Origin: CAIVVT01 sp963757265
Lineage (GTDB): Bacteria > Acidobacteriota > Terriglobia > Bryobacterales > Bryobacteraceae
NCBI GenBank assembly: GCA_963757265.1
Contig: CAVWRA010000011.1
Coordinates: 186,001-250,000, forward strand
Reading direction: 5' to 3'
DNA length: 64,000 bases
Under the pieces are notes generated by a model. It saw only the letters and a list, made by a program, of their open reading frames with translations. It made no database searches and was not told the origin of the DNA. Below, piece after piece: positions 46,825 through 56,388 of the stretch (position 1 is its first letter; each line of letters begins with the position of its first letter). Made by a program: the position numbers and the translations under genes.

Positions 46825-48015
46825 CTAGGCGAACAGTTCCTGGGCGAGCGCGAGGCGCTCGCGGACGTGCACGCCGTTCACGCATTGCACCGCACATGCG
46901 GCGCAATCGGCGCAGCGCACGCTGCGCTGCTCGTCAGAAAGCGTAAGAAAACTCTCGCGCGCCATGGCGAACTGGCCGTAGCCTTCGGCGTAAGTCAGGA
47001 AGCGCAGCACGTCGGCCACGGGCAAGCCTTGCGGACAGGCGCCGGCGCAGGAGTTGCACAGGCGGCAGTAACGCGGACCCAGGAATTCGAGATGCGCCGC
47101 GAGCACCTGCTCGTCGGCCGCGGTGAAGGGGCTCGACATGGCGCGCATGTCCTCGTCGAGCTGATCGAGGTCGGTGATGCTGGGGACGGTGGTGTTGACG
47201 TGCTTGTTCTTGAGAGCCCATTTCAAGGCGGCGAACATCGCGCCCTGGCGATGCAGCCGTTCGATGACCTGCGGATCGTTCTTGACGGCGGGGATCGGGT
47301 GGTAGCCGCCGGCGAAGACCTTCATCGCGACCACGCCGATGCCGGCCTTGCGGGTCTGCTCCAGCAGGTCGTCGATGGTGGCGCCCATGGTGAAGTTGTA
47401 GCTCGCGAGCAGGACGTCGAAATGGTTGGCCTTGATCACGGCGGGGATCAGCTCGCGATGGCCGATGTGGGTGCTGATGCCGGCGAAGCGGATCTTGCCC
47501 TGCTGTTTGGCGATGCGCTGGGCTTCCATCAGATCGTCGGTAATGTGCTCGGGTTTACTCTTGGAGTGCAGGTACCAGATGTCGAGATAGTCGGTCTGCA
47601 GCTCCTTCAGACTCGTTTCCAGGTGCGCCAGCGCGCCGTCCTTGGTGGGAGCCAGCGTTTTCGAGGAGAGGACCAGGTTGTGGCGTTTGCCCTTCAGCGC
47701 CGCGCCGACCATGCGTTCGTTGTTGCCGCCCTGATAGACGCGCGCGGTGTCGAAGTAGTTGATGCCCCTCTCAACCGCCTGGGAGACGACCACGGGGTCG
47801 GAAGTGACCATGCAGCCGAAGCCCATGGAGGTGACCTTGAGCCCGGTCTTGCCGAGCTTGCGGTAGTGCAGCGCGGGCTGGGCAGAGCCCGCTTTGGGCG
47901 TGTCCGCCGGAGCGGCGGGGAGGGCGGTTGGCGCGCCGGTGGTGGCGGCGATCACCGACGCGGGCAGGACCAGCCCGGCGGCCAGGAAATTGCGGCGGGA
48001 TGAATGGTCGGGCAT
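46825..48015 (-). CDS. Tat-exported aldo/keto reductase with two C-terminal [4Fe-4S] motifs
   Basis: 396 residues from ATG 48015. A Tat signal (SRRNFLAAG, RR at 7-8) is followed by an AKR barrel (YRKLGKTGLKVTSMGFGCM; GINYFDTARVYQ with the catalytic Asp/Tyr; YLDIWYLHS). The C-terminus has two ferredoxin-like motifs, CRLCNSCAGACP and CADCAACAVQC, each C-x2-C-x2-C-x3-C. Such fusions are common in acidobacteria and planctomycetes and are thought to be periplasmic redox enzymes acting on sugars. Divergent from another Tat-exported oxidoreductase. Confidence 0.87.
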   Translation of the reverse strand: MPDHSSRRNFLAAGLVLPASVIAATTGAPTALPAAPADTPKAGSAQPALHYRKLGKTGLKVTSMGFGCMVTSDPVVVSQAVERGINYFDTARVYQGGNNERMVGAALKGKRHNLVLSSKTLAPTKDGALAHLETSLKELQTDYLDIWYLHSKSKPEHITDDLMEAQRIAKQQGKIRFAGISTHIGHRELIPAVIKANHFDVLLASYNFTMGATIDDLLEQTRKAGIGVVAMKVFAGGYHPIPAVKNDPQVIERLHRQGAMFAALKWALKNKHVNTTVPSITDLDQLDEDMRAMSSPFTAADEQVLAAHLEFLGPRYCRLCNSCAGACPQGLPVADVLRFLTYAEGYGQFAMARESFLTLSDEQRSVRCADCAACAVQCVNGVHVRERLALAQELFA

Positions 48016-48126
48016 ACGAGTTTCGACTCCAGTAATCCGATTATGGCAGATGACACGGGACCGCTCCCCGGCGGCACACTTGCCCGGAGGTTCCAGGTGC
48101 GATAGGTTCCATATGGGTCTCTCAAC

Positions 48127-49482
48127 ATGCCTCAAAACACCACTCTTCCCACGCCCGCCTCCTGTTCCCCACTCGCGGCTTCCTCCACACCGGCATCCAG
48201 CGGCGCCGTGTCGACGCGGCGTGATTTCGTGAAACTATCCGCGCTGGCGCTGGCCGCGGTGCCGGCGTCGGCCTATGTGGCCGGCAGCGACGTCATCAAG
48301 GTCGGCGTCATCGGCTGCGGCAACCGCGGGCCGGACGCCGCGCGGAACGCCATGCGCGCCGGCAAGGACGTGCACATCGTCGCCATGGGCGACATGCTGC
48401 TCGACCGCATTCAGGAAAATCGGGCCTCGCTGAAGCTGAAATTCCCCGATCAGGTGGAGGTCCCCGACGAGCAGTGCTTCACCGGCTTCGACGCTTACAA
48501 GCACGTGATCGAGTGCTCCGACGTGGTCATCATCGCCAACGCGGCAAAGTTTCACTCGTTCCATGCCAAGGCGGCGATCGAGGCCGGCAAGCATGTTTTC
48601 GTCGAGAAGCCGCACGCCATCGATCCGGTGGGGATCCAGCGGCTGAAGGCGGCCTGCGAACTCGCCAAAGCGAAAAACCTATGTATTGTTTCGGGGCTGC
48701 AGAGCCGCTACCACCTGGGTTATCAGGACGTGATGCAGCGCGTGCACGACGGCGCCATCGGCGACATCGTGGCGATCCAGGAGACGTGGCTGCGGCCGCC
48801 GTACGTGATGTACCCGCGGCGGCCGGGGATGAAGGAGGTCGAATACCAGGCCAGCAACCAGTACCATTTCCACTGGCTCTCGGGCGACGACGTGCCGCAG
48901 ACTCTGATCCACAATCTGGACCGCTCGAGCTGGGCGCTGCACAACGCCGCGCCGGTGCGCTGCTACGCCATGGGCGGCCGCTCGACGCTGCACAACGAGA
49001 TTTACGGCGATACCTTCGATCACAACGCCGTGGTGTACGACTTCCCCAAGGGCGTGCGCGTCTACGCCTTCTGCCGCACCATCGACAATTGCTACGAGGA
49101 GAATTCGAGCCTGATCCTGGGCAGCAAGGGGCGCTGCGACCTGCTGGCGCTGCGCATCACGGGCGAGACCAACTACGAATCGCCGCAAGCCAAGTCCAAG
49201 GCCAGCGCCTATGACCTGGAGCACGTCGCGCTGTTCGACGGCGTCCGCACGGGCAAACCGGTCAACAACGGCGACTATATGGCGCGCAGCACGCAGATCG
49301 GCGTCATGGGGCAGTTTTCCTCCTACACCGGCAAGCAAGTGACGTGGGAACAGTTCGACAAATCGGATTTCTTCTACCCGCCGCTGCCGGAGGACGTGAA
49401 CATGGACATCGAACCGCCGGTCAAGCCCGGGCCGGATGGAATTTATCCGACGTTCGTGCCGGGCGTGACGACGTTGCTGTAG
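48127..49482 (+). CDS. Tat-exported Gfo/Idh/MocA-family oxidoreductase
   Basis: 451 residues: Tat signal with STRRDFVKLSALALAAVPAS (RR at 31-32), an NAD(P)-binding Rossmann domain (KVGVIGCGNRGPDA), FVEKPHAID (catalytic Lys-Pro) and a C-terminal substrate domain (QYHFHWLSGDDVPQTLIHNLD). Exported members have a tightly bound nucleotide and act on glycans or inositols. Divergent to the Tat-AKR gene with 111 bp between starts, and convergent with hypE, only 19 bp apart. Confidence 0.9.
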   Translation: MPQNTTLPTPASCSPLAASSTPASSGAVSTRRDFVKLSALALAAVPASAYVAGSDVIKVGVIGCGNRGPDAARNAMRAGKDVHIVAMGDMLLDRIQENRASLKLKFPDQVEVPDEQCFTGFDAYKHVIECSDVVIIANAAKFHSFHAKAAIEAGKHVFVEKPHAIDPVGIQRLKAACELAKAKNLCIVSGLQSRYHLGYQDVMQRVHDGAIGDIVAIQETWLRPPYVMYPRRPGMKEVEYQASNQYHFHWLSGDDVPQTLIHNLDRSSWALHNAAPVRCYAMGGRSTLHNEIYGDTFDHNAVVYDFPKGVRVYAFCRTIDNCYEENSSLILGSKGRCDLLALRITGETNYESPQAKSKASAYDLEHVALFDGVRTGKPVNNGDYMARSTQIGVMGQFSSYTGKQVTWEQFDKSDFFYPPLPEDVNMDIEPPVKPGPDGIYPTFVPGVTTLL

Positions 49483-49501
49483 GGACGCGAGAGTTCGCCT
49501 C

Positions 49502-50560
49502 TCAGCAGATCCGCGGCAGTTGCTCGCCCGACGGCAGGTCGAGCACGTGCGAGGAGCCGTAGCGGCTGCGGATGACCACGCCGAAGCGGGCTTCGTCCTT
49601 GACGCGGCCCGCGCACACGGCGCCGGCGCTGACCGCGCAGGCGCGCAAAACGGCCAGAGCTTTTTCGACCTGGGTCTCCGGGAGGAAGACGCAGAAGCGG
49701 CCTTCGCAGGCGATGTAGAGCGGGTCGAAGCCCAGCAGCTCGCAGGCCGCGAGAACTTCGTCGCGGACGGGAATCGAGGCTTCGTCGAGTTCGATGTCCA
49801 GGCCGCGCGTGGCGGCGAGTTCGTTGGCCGCCGCCGCCAGGCCGCCGCGGGTCAGGTCGCGCAGGCAGTGGATGTCCAGGCCGGCCTGGAACAGCGCCGC
49901 CACCGGTTCCCACAACGGCGCGGCGTCGCTGATGAGGTCGGTCTGAACACCCAGTTGCTCGCGTGCGGCCAGGATCGCGATGCCGTGCGCGCCGAGGTCG
50001 CCACTGACCAGAATCGCGTCGCCGGGCTCGATGTGCGACGGATCAATGGCCTGCCCATCGATCACGCCGATGCCCGAGGTATTGATGTAGACGCCGTCGC
50101 CCTTGCCGCGCTCCACGACCTTGGTGTCGCCGGTGACGATGCTGACGCCGGCTCGCGCCGCGGCCTCGCGCATGGCCGCCACCACGCGCTTCAGCGTTTC
50201 GATGTCGAGGCCCTCTTCGAGGATGAAGCCGGCGCTCAGCGCCATGGCCCGCGCGCCGCACATGGCGAGGTCGTTCACGGTGCCGTAGACCGCCAACTCG
50301 CCGATGGAACCGCCGGGGAAAAAGAGCGGCCGCACGACGTAGGAGTCGGTGGTGAAGGCCAGGCGGCCGGCCGCGACGCCGAGCGCCGCGCCGTCGTGCC
50401 GGAGTGCAAGGGCTGCATTGCCGAAGGCGGGGTAAAAGACCTCCTCCAGCAGCTTCGCGGTCAGACGCATACCGCCGCCGTGCGCCAACACGATGTGTCC
50501 GCCGCCCTCGGACGGGACGGGGCAGGCCAGGGCAGGGAGGGCCGATGTGTCGTCGCTCAT
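49502..50560 (-). CDS. hypE: Hydrogenase maturation protein HypE
   Basis: Dehydrates the carbamoylated C-terminal cysteine to a thiocyanate, giving the cyanide ligands of [NiFe]-hydrogenase. 352 residues of PurM-like fold (HIVLAHGGGMRLTAKLLEEV; DLTRGGLAAAANELA; VSGDLGAHGIA) ending exactly in PRIC, the essential C-terminal cysteine. Last gene of hypABCDE, 9 bp after hypD. Confidence 0.95.
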   Translation of the reverse strand: MSDDTSALPALACPVPSEGGGHIVLAHGGGMRLTAKLLEEVFYPAFGNAALALRHDGAALGVAAGRLAFTTDSYVVRPLFFPGGSIGELAVYGTVNDLAMCGARAMALSAGFILEEGLDIETLKRVVAAMREAAARAGVSIVTGDTKVVERGKGDGVYINTSGIGVIDGQAIDPSHIEPGDAILVSGDLGAHGIAILAAREQLGVQTDLISDAAPLWEPVAALFQAGLDIHCLRDLTRGGLAAAANELAATRGLDIELDEASIPVRDEVLAACELLGFDPLYIACEGRFCVFLPETQVEKALAVLRACAVSAGAVCAGRVKDEARFGVVIRSRYGSSHVLDLPSGEQLPRIC

Positions 50561-50569
50561 CGCCGCTCG

Positions 50570-51672
<1,103 letters not shown>

Positions 51673-51676
<4 letters not shown>

Positions 51677-51954
51677 GGCGCCGGAGCCTTGCCCGGCGGC
51701 TCGGCCGCCTGGTCCTGCGGCTCGACCGCTTCACCCAGCCGCCGCAGCTCCTCGAGCGTCGCCAGGGCTTCTTCCTGATCGACGATGGTCAGCGCGAAGC
51801 CGGCGTGCACCAGGACGTAGTCGCCCGGTTGCGCCTCGGGCGTGAAGGCGAACGAAACCTCGCGGCGGACGCCGGAGAAATCGACCTGGCCGCGCAGGAA
51901 CGCGGGATCGTCGCCCTCGATTTCAAGCACTTTGCCCGGCACTGCGAGGCACAT
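51673..51954 (-). CDS. hypC: Hydrogenase maturation chaperone HypC
   Basis: 93 residues starting MCLAVPGKVLEI, the invariant N-terminus in which Cys2 carries the iron ligand unit between HypD and the hydrogenase large subunit. The VLVHAGFALTIVDQEEA core and an E/P-rich tail follow. Coupled to hypD by ATGA overlap. Confidence 0.93.
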
Positions 51955-51958
51955 CTGG

Positions 51959-52648
51959 TCAAGCTCCTTCCCGGGATGCGGACGCCAGGGCCTGCCGCGA
52001 CAGGGCGATGTGCATCTCCAACCACTCGATCCAGGCGCCGAGGCCGTCGCCGGTGCGGCAGGAGACGGGGAAGATGGCGGCTTCGGGACTGACCGCGCGG
52101 ACGCTCTCGATCAGCTCCTCCAAGCGCACGTCGGTGTAGGGCAGGAGGTCGATCTTGTTCAAGACGACGGCGTGGGAATTGTGAAACATTTTCGGGTATT
52201 TGCGTGGCTTGTCGGCGCCCTCGGGGACGCTGAACAGCGTGACGCGCCAGTGCTCGCCGAGATCGTAGGCGGCCGGACAGACCAGGTTGCCGATGTTCTC
52301 GATGAACAGCAGATCGGGGCCTTGAGCGAAGCCCGCGTCGAAGGCCTGGCGCACCATGCGCGCGTCCAGATGGCAGGTGCTCGTGTTGATCTGGTGCGCC
52401 ACGGCGCCGGTTTTCCGGACGCGCTGGGCGTCGAGGTCGGTCTGGAGGTCGCCTTCGATCACGCCGCAGCGGAAACGCAACTGCAATGCGGGCAATGTCT
52501 TTTCGAGGAGCGTCGTTTTGCCCGCGCCGGGGGCCGACATGAGGTTCACTGCCACGACGCCGCGCGAGGCGAACAGAGCGCGGTTCTCGATTGCCAGTTC
52601 GTCGTTTTTCTTCAGCACGGGCGTGGCGAGAGCTATGCGCTGCGTCAT
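51959..52648 (-). CDS. hypB: Hydrogenase nickel-incorporation GTPase HypB
   Basis: 229 residues: P-loop NLMSAPGAGKTTLLEK (36-50), VIEGDLQTD (switch/metal site), NTSTCHLDARMV, FIENIGNLVCPA and LNKIDLLPY (nucleotide base). The N-terminus lacks the CxxCGC high-affinity nickel motif and any His-rich nickel-storage stretch, so it is the minimal type. The long upstream frame is ignored: ATG 52648 overlaps the hypA stop (ATGA) and fits the family start. Confidence 0.94.
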   Translation of the reverse strand: MTQRIALATPVLKKNDELAIENRALFASRGVVAVNLMSAPGAGKTTLLEKTLPALQLRFRCGVIEGDLQTDLDAQRVRKTGAVAHQINTSTCHLDARMVRQAFDAGFAQGPDLLFIENIGNLVCPAAYDLGEHWRVTLFSVPEGADKPRKYPKMFHNSHAVVLNKIDLLPYTDVRLEELIESVRAVSPEAAIFPVSCRTGDGLGAWIEWLEMHIALSRQALASASREGA

Positions 52649-53073
52649 CCGGTCTCCCATTCTGGACGCGGCGAAGCGGCGGCCGGAGGCGCGACTGCCG
52701 TGGCTTCGATTGGAGGCGCGACTGCCGTCGCGGGGGCCTGCACTTCGATCCAGGCGATCTCCATCTGCTCGCCGGAGACGATCCGCATCGGCGAGCCGCA
52801 CTGGGGGCACCACAGAATCAAGTCACCCTCCGGCCGGGTGGTGGATCCGCACTGCGGGCACAGCGCCTCCACGCTCACGCGTTCAACCACGAGCTCGGCT
52901 CCGGCCGCGCCAGCTTCGGCCTTCAGCGCGTCGAAGGCAAACGACAGCGCTTCCTCGACGACGCCGGACATTTCGCCCAACCGCACGCCGACCGCGGAAA
53001 GCGGAGCGCCGGCGCGCGCGGCTTCGCGGTTGGCCATTTCGAGGATGCTCCAGGCGATGCCGGTTTCGTGCAC
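52645..53073 (-). CDS. hypA: Hydrogenase nickel-incorporation protein HypA
   Basis: 142 residues with GTG start (MHETGIAWSILEMA; His2 is the nickel ligand) and the zinc site made of two CxxC pairs, CPQCG and CPQCG. The length is longer than usual (~115) because of an Ala/Pro tail containing a duplicated PIEATAVAPPA-type segment. Preceded by AGGGAAG. First gene of the hyp operon; nickel delivery occurs with HypB. Confidence 0.92.
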   Translation of the reverse strand: MHETGIAWSILEMANREAARAGAPLSAVGVRLGEMSGVVEEALSFAFDALKAEAGAAGAELVVERVSVEALCPQCGSTTRPEGDLILWCPQCGSPMRIVSGEQMEIAWIEVQAPATAVAPPIEATAVAPPAAASPRPEWETG

Positions 53074-53142
53074 TTCAACTTCCCTTCATCGCGGCAGGCC
53101 TTCGTCGTCGTGGGCGACCGTCGAGGCGGGGGCGCGGCAACC

Positions 53143-53172
53143 CTTATACACGACACAGGAGTGCAATTTCAA
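53143..53172 (-). promoter_or_regulatory. Predicted promoter of the hyp operon
   Basis: On the minus strand, TTGAAA (53167-53172), 18-bp spacer, TATAAG (53143-53148), about 70 bp upstream of the hypA GTG. A reasonable sigma-70-type match in the gap between divergent hypA and rhomboid genes. Confidence 0.5.
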
Positions 53173-53282
53173 TACAGCATGAAACCGCTACCCATTTCAA
53201 TGAGTTGCGCCGCGCGTGGCGGCCGCGTCACGGCCGCCGAAAGGGGAATGTTATTGTCGTACTAGAGACACCGCCTCCCGCA

Positions 53283-54074
53283 ATGGCCCAATCCTATCGT
53301 GCGCGATTCGCCGGCTCGCCGCTGATGTTCGGGATGACGCCCGCCGTCAAGTGGCTGCTGATCATCAACAGCGCGATCTTCGTCCTGTGCTTCCTGGTGC
53401 GATCGGCAGGCGAGCAACTGTTTGCCCTTTTCGGGCTGACGCCGGCCGCGGTGGTGCACTACTTTGCCGTGTGGCAGTTGTTCAGCTACATGTTCCTGCA
53501 CAGCACGACCCAGTTCGCGCACATTCTGATGAATATGCTGACGCTGTGGATGTTCGGCGTGCCGCTGGAGAGCGTGTGGGGCAGCCGGCGTTTCCTGCGC
53601 TACTACTTTTTCTGCGGCGTGGGCGCGGGCCTCACGGTCGTGGTGCTGAACTACGGGCTGCTGTTCCTGTTCCACGCCGGCAATCCGGAGGCCGTCACGA
53701 TTGGGGCGTCGGGCGCGATTTACGGCCTGCTGGTGGCCTTCGGAATGATTTTTCCCGACGCGCGAATCCTGTTCTTCTTCCTGTTCCCGATTCCCGCGCG
53801 GGTCTATGTGTGGATCATGGTGGCGATCGTGTTTTTGAGCACGCTGGGGGACACGGGCAGCGGCGTCAGCCACTTCGCGCACCTCGGCGGGATCGCTTTC
53901 GGGTATCTTTTTCTGCGGATGGGCCTGGACCGGGTGCGGCTGCCAGAGTTTCATCCGCTGGAATCGATCGGACGACAGTACCGTGACTGGAAGCGCCAGC
54001 GGGCCAAGCGGAAGTTTCAGGTTTACCTGCGGAAACACGGGCAGGGACCGCGGGACGACCGCTGGGTGAACTGA
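53283..54074 (+). CDS. Rhomboid-family intramembrane serine protease
   Basis: 263 residues, about six membrane segments. The catalytic dyad is S143 in GASGAIYG and H200 in SHFAHLGG; the oxyanion-hole helix HILMNMLTLWMFG (H80, N84) is intact. A basic C-terminal tail of about 45 residues (RQYRDWKRQRAKRKF) follows the last helix. No strong ribosome site precedes the ATG. Substrates unknown. Confidence 0.9.
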   Translation: MAQSYRARFAGSPLMFGMTPAVKWLLIINSAIFVLCFLVRSAGEQLFALFGLTPAAVVHYFAVWQLFSYMFLHSTTQFAHILMNMLTLWMFGVPLESVWGSRRFLRYYFFCGVGAGLTVVVLNYGLLFLFHAGNPEAVTIGASGAIYGLLVAFGMIFPDARILFFFLFPIPARVYVWIMVAIVFLSTLGDTGSGVSHFAHLGGIAFGYLFLRMGLDRVRLPEFHPLESIGRQYRDWKRQRAKRKFQVYLRKHGQGPRDDRWVN

Positions 54075-54189
54075 AATGGGCCGTGATTAGACGGGAGCGC
54101 CGGGCAACCTGGCGCGGGCTCGCGTCGTCAATAGAAGAAGGGTTCCGGATCACGATCCGGGCCGCGGATCGGAGTGGAGGCAAGTTGCC

Positions 54190-55341
54190 ATGATGAGGAC
54201 GAATCTTCAAATTCGCACCAGGGCCAACGGCGCCCGGGGGCAGCTGAGTGGGCTGCTGCTGGCGGCGCTGCTGCTGCCGGCCGGCACAGTGCTGGCGCAG
54301 GAAGGCCCGACGCGCGATTCAGGCGACACCGTAGCCCGGCCGAAGCCGAGTGTCGAGAGCACGCCGGACGTTACGGATCAGACCAAGATTCCTTCGAAGC
54401 TCAACAAGAAGGCCGACGCGCCGGGACCGGCCGAGCCGACTTTTCGAGCCAATATTACGACGGTCAACGTGGATGTGGGCGTGCTGGACAACAAGGGGCG
54501 CTTCATCCCCGGAATTCCGGCGGGCAACTTCCGCATCATGGAGGACGGCGTTCCGCAGAAGATCCTGCACGCTTCGACCGGCGAGACGCCGATCACCCTG
54601 AGCATGGTGGTCGAGTTTTCGGCGCGTTACCAGGCGTTCTATTCCTATGGCTGGTTCACGACGCTGCAGGCGGTCTACACCTTTCTTCAGACGTTGAAAC
54701 CGGAGGACCAGGTGGCCGTGGTGGCGTTCGATTTGCGAACGACCATCCTCTCCGACTTCAGCACCAACCGCCAGGACACCCAGGAGGCGCTGGGGCGCTT
54801 GCGGATCCCCGGGTTCAGCGAGTCCAACATGTTCGACGCGCTCACCGAGGTCGCCGATCGCATGAGCTCGATCGAGGGCCGCAAGGCGATCCTTTACATC
54901 GGCAGCGGCCGGGACACCTTTTCGAAGATCACGCTGGACGAGTGCCGCCGCAAACTGCAGACCTCTGGAGTGCCGATCTACTCGCTGGACACATTCGAAC
55001 TGCAGACCATGTACATGTCGGGGATGCGAGAGCTCGACTTTCTGCAGGCCGAGAATGAATTGAAAACGTTCTCCAAGGAGACCGGAGGCCAGGCCTGGTT
55101 CCCGCGCTTCCTGGGCGAGTATCCGGGCATCTTCCAGGCGCTCAGCCAGGCGTTGCGCAATACCTACATGCTGAGCTACGCGCCGACCAACGTGGCACGC
55201 GACGGCAAGTTCCGCAAGATCAAAGTGGACCTGGTGGCCCCCAGCGGCGAGCCGCTTCGCATCACCGACGAAAAAGGCAAGCCGATGAAGTACGTCGTGA
55301 TCGCCAAGACGGGCTACACCGCTCCGCGCGAAGTCGAATAG
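54190..55341 (+). CDS. Secreted VWFA-related protein, acidobacterial type
   Basis: 383 residues with signal peptide ending near VLAQ (about residue 37) and a von Willebrand factor A-like domain (about 95-330). Recognisable stretches are NVDVGVLDNKGRFIPGIPAGNF, FDALTEVADRMSSIEGRKAIL and RNTYMLSYAPTNVARDGKFRK. The family is expanded in Acidobacteriota, supporting the taxonomic guess. The MIDAS motif DxSxS is replaced by VEFSARY, so metal binding is doubtful. GGAGG precedes the ATG. Confidence 0.88.
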   Translation: MMRTNLQIRTRANGARGQLSGLLLAALLLPAGTVLAQEGPTRDSGDTVARPKPSVESTPDVTDQTKIPSKLNKKADAPGPAEPTFRANITTVNVDVGVLDNKGRFIPGIPAGNFRIMEDGVPQKILHASTGETPITLSMVVEFSARYQAFYSYGWFTTLQAVYTFLQTLKPEDQVAVVAFDLRTTILSDFSTNRQDTQEALGRLRIPGFSESNMFDALTEVADRMSSIEGRKAILYIGSGRDTFSKITLDECRRKLQTSGVPIYSLDTFELQTMYMSGMRELDFLQAENELKTFSKETGGQAWFPRFLGEYPGIFQALSQALRNTYMLSYAPTNVARDGKFRKIKVDLVAPSGEPLRITDEKGKPMKYVVIAKTGYTAPREVE

Positions 55342-55602
55342 TTTCGCCCGCGGGCCGCCCTTGCGCGGTTGGATCTGTTGTTCGCCCGGCCCGTGGCTGC
55401 CGACGGCGGAAACGGGTGAGCGCGGCGGGCGCAACCGCGCCGGGCAGTACGTATCACAGGCATCCCAACGACGCCTGAGCGGACCCGCTGTAGAGTGCAC
55501 CGCGCGGCGTTTGCGGAGTAGGGTCTTCGCAGCGCTGATACAACGGGGTTCGGCGGAAGTCAAGAAATCGATATCACTTTGGATGAACACGATACGAGTT
55601 CG

Positions 55603-55632
55603 TTGACATCTTGGTTTCGGCTCTGTTACGTT
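55603..55632 (+). promoter_or_regulatory. Possible promoter upstream of the degenerate receiver gene
   Basis: A consensus -35 TTGACA (55603-55608) followed after 18 bp by a poor -10, TACGTT (55627-55632). It lies in the 306-bp gap between the VWFA gene and the receiver gene, where nothing else was recognised. Confidence 0.35.
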
Positions 55633-55647
55633 CAGGCCTGTTCAACC

Positions 55648-56127
55648 ATGCCAAGTCAGGCGAAGTTAACTCATCAACCCCACTCGAAGGTGCTGTTAGT
55701 CGATGGCCATCGCGCAGGGCTGCGCGCCCGCTGCATGGTCCTCGAAGAGGAGGGGCACGTGGCCACCGGCGTCGCATCGCCGGACGAAGCTCTGCAGCTG
55801 CTGACGGAGGAGAAGTTCGGTGTGATCGTGACCGAGTTCAAGCTCATCGGCACGACCGGACCGGAGTTCATCGCCAAGCTGCGGCAGGTGGCTCCTGGGA
55901 CGCCGGTGCTTCTGCTTTCAGGCTACGTCAACGCCCTGGGCCTGAGCGAGCGCTCGACGGGCGCCGACGCCGTGCTGATGAAAAGCGCCTCGGAGCCGAA
56001 ACAGCTCACCTACACAGTCAACCGTCTGCTGCGCATGAAGCCCGCCGCGGCCCGGGCCAAGAAGCCCGCGGCGAGCGACCGCACGGCGCCGCGCCGGGTG
56101 CTGCGTCCGACCGGAACGGGCCGCTGA
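55648..56127 (+). CDS. Degenerate receiver-domain protein (Asp to Glu at the phosphorylation site)
   Basis: 159 residues from ATG 55648; an earlier in-frame ATG at 55579 would add 23 residues not typical of the fold and would precede the predicted promoter. The receiver fold is clear (KVLLVDGHRAGLRARCMVLEEE; TPVLLLSGY; K112 in VLMKSAS). However, the acceptor position is E63 (VIVTEFKL), and the first acidic pair is D19 followed by glycine. A basic tail (about 130-159) follows. It probably cannot be phosphorylated and may mimic the active state. Confidence 0.8.
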   Translation: MPSQAKLTHQPHSKVLLVDGHRAGLRARCMVLEEEGHVATGVASPDEALQLLTEEKFGVIVTEFKLIGTTGPEFIAKLRQVAPGTPVLLLSGYVNALGLSERSTGADAVLMKSASEPKQLTYTVNRLLRMKPAAARAKKPAASDRTAPRRVLRPTGTGR

Positions 56128-56182
56128 GGATTCGCGCCACTGGAGTGAGTTGCGAATCCGCTGCCAACAAGCGGCCGGCTGT

Positions 56183-56365
56183 TAGCCTGCATTTCTCACA
56201 CGCCTTCGGCTGCAGCGCGCGATAGGCGCATGTCTACTTCGTTGCGCTCGGTCGCCGTGCTCGACGTACCGTCCAAGTACGCCTCCGCGCGGCTCCCGTC
56301 GCACGCCTCGTATTCACGCGCCTCTCCCGCACTTCGCTTACGAAGTGTGTGAGGAAAGCAGGCTA
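56183..56365. repeat. Intergenic palindromic repeat, family A, copy 4 (diverged ends)
   Basis: About 183 bp. The interior matches copies 1-3 (GGCTGCAGCGCGCGATAGG; the CGTACCGTCCAAGTACG centre), but the terminal arms are different: TAGCCTGCATTTCTCACAC paired with the complement of GTGTGAGGAAAGCAGGCTA. It retains the palindromic design with new ends, suggesting a subfamily. Confidence 0.78.
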
Positions 56366-56388
56366 GCCTGCTGGTAGCCTGAATTAAG

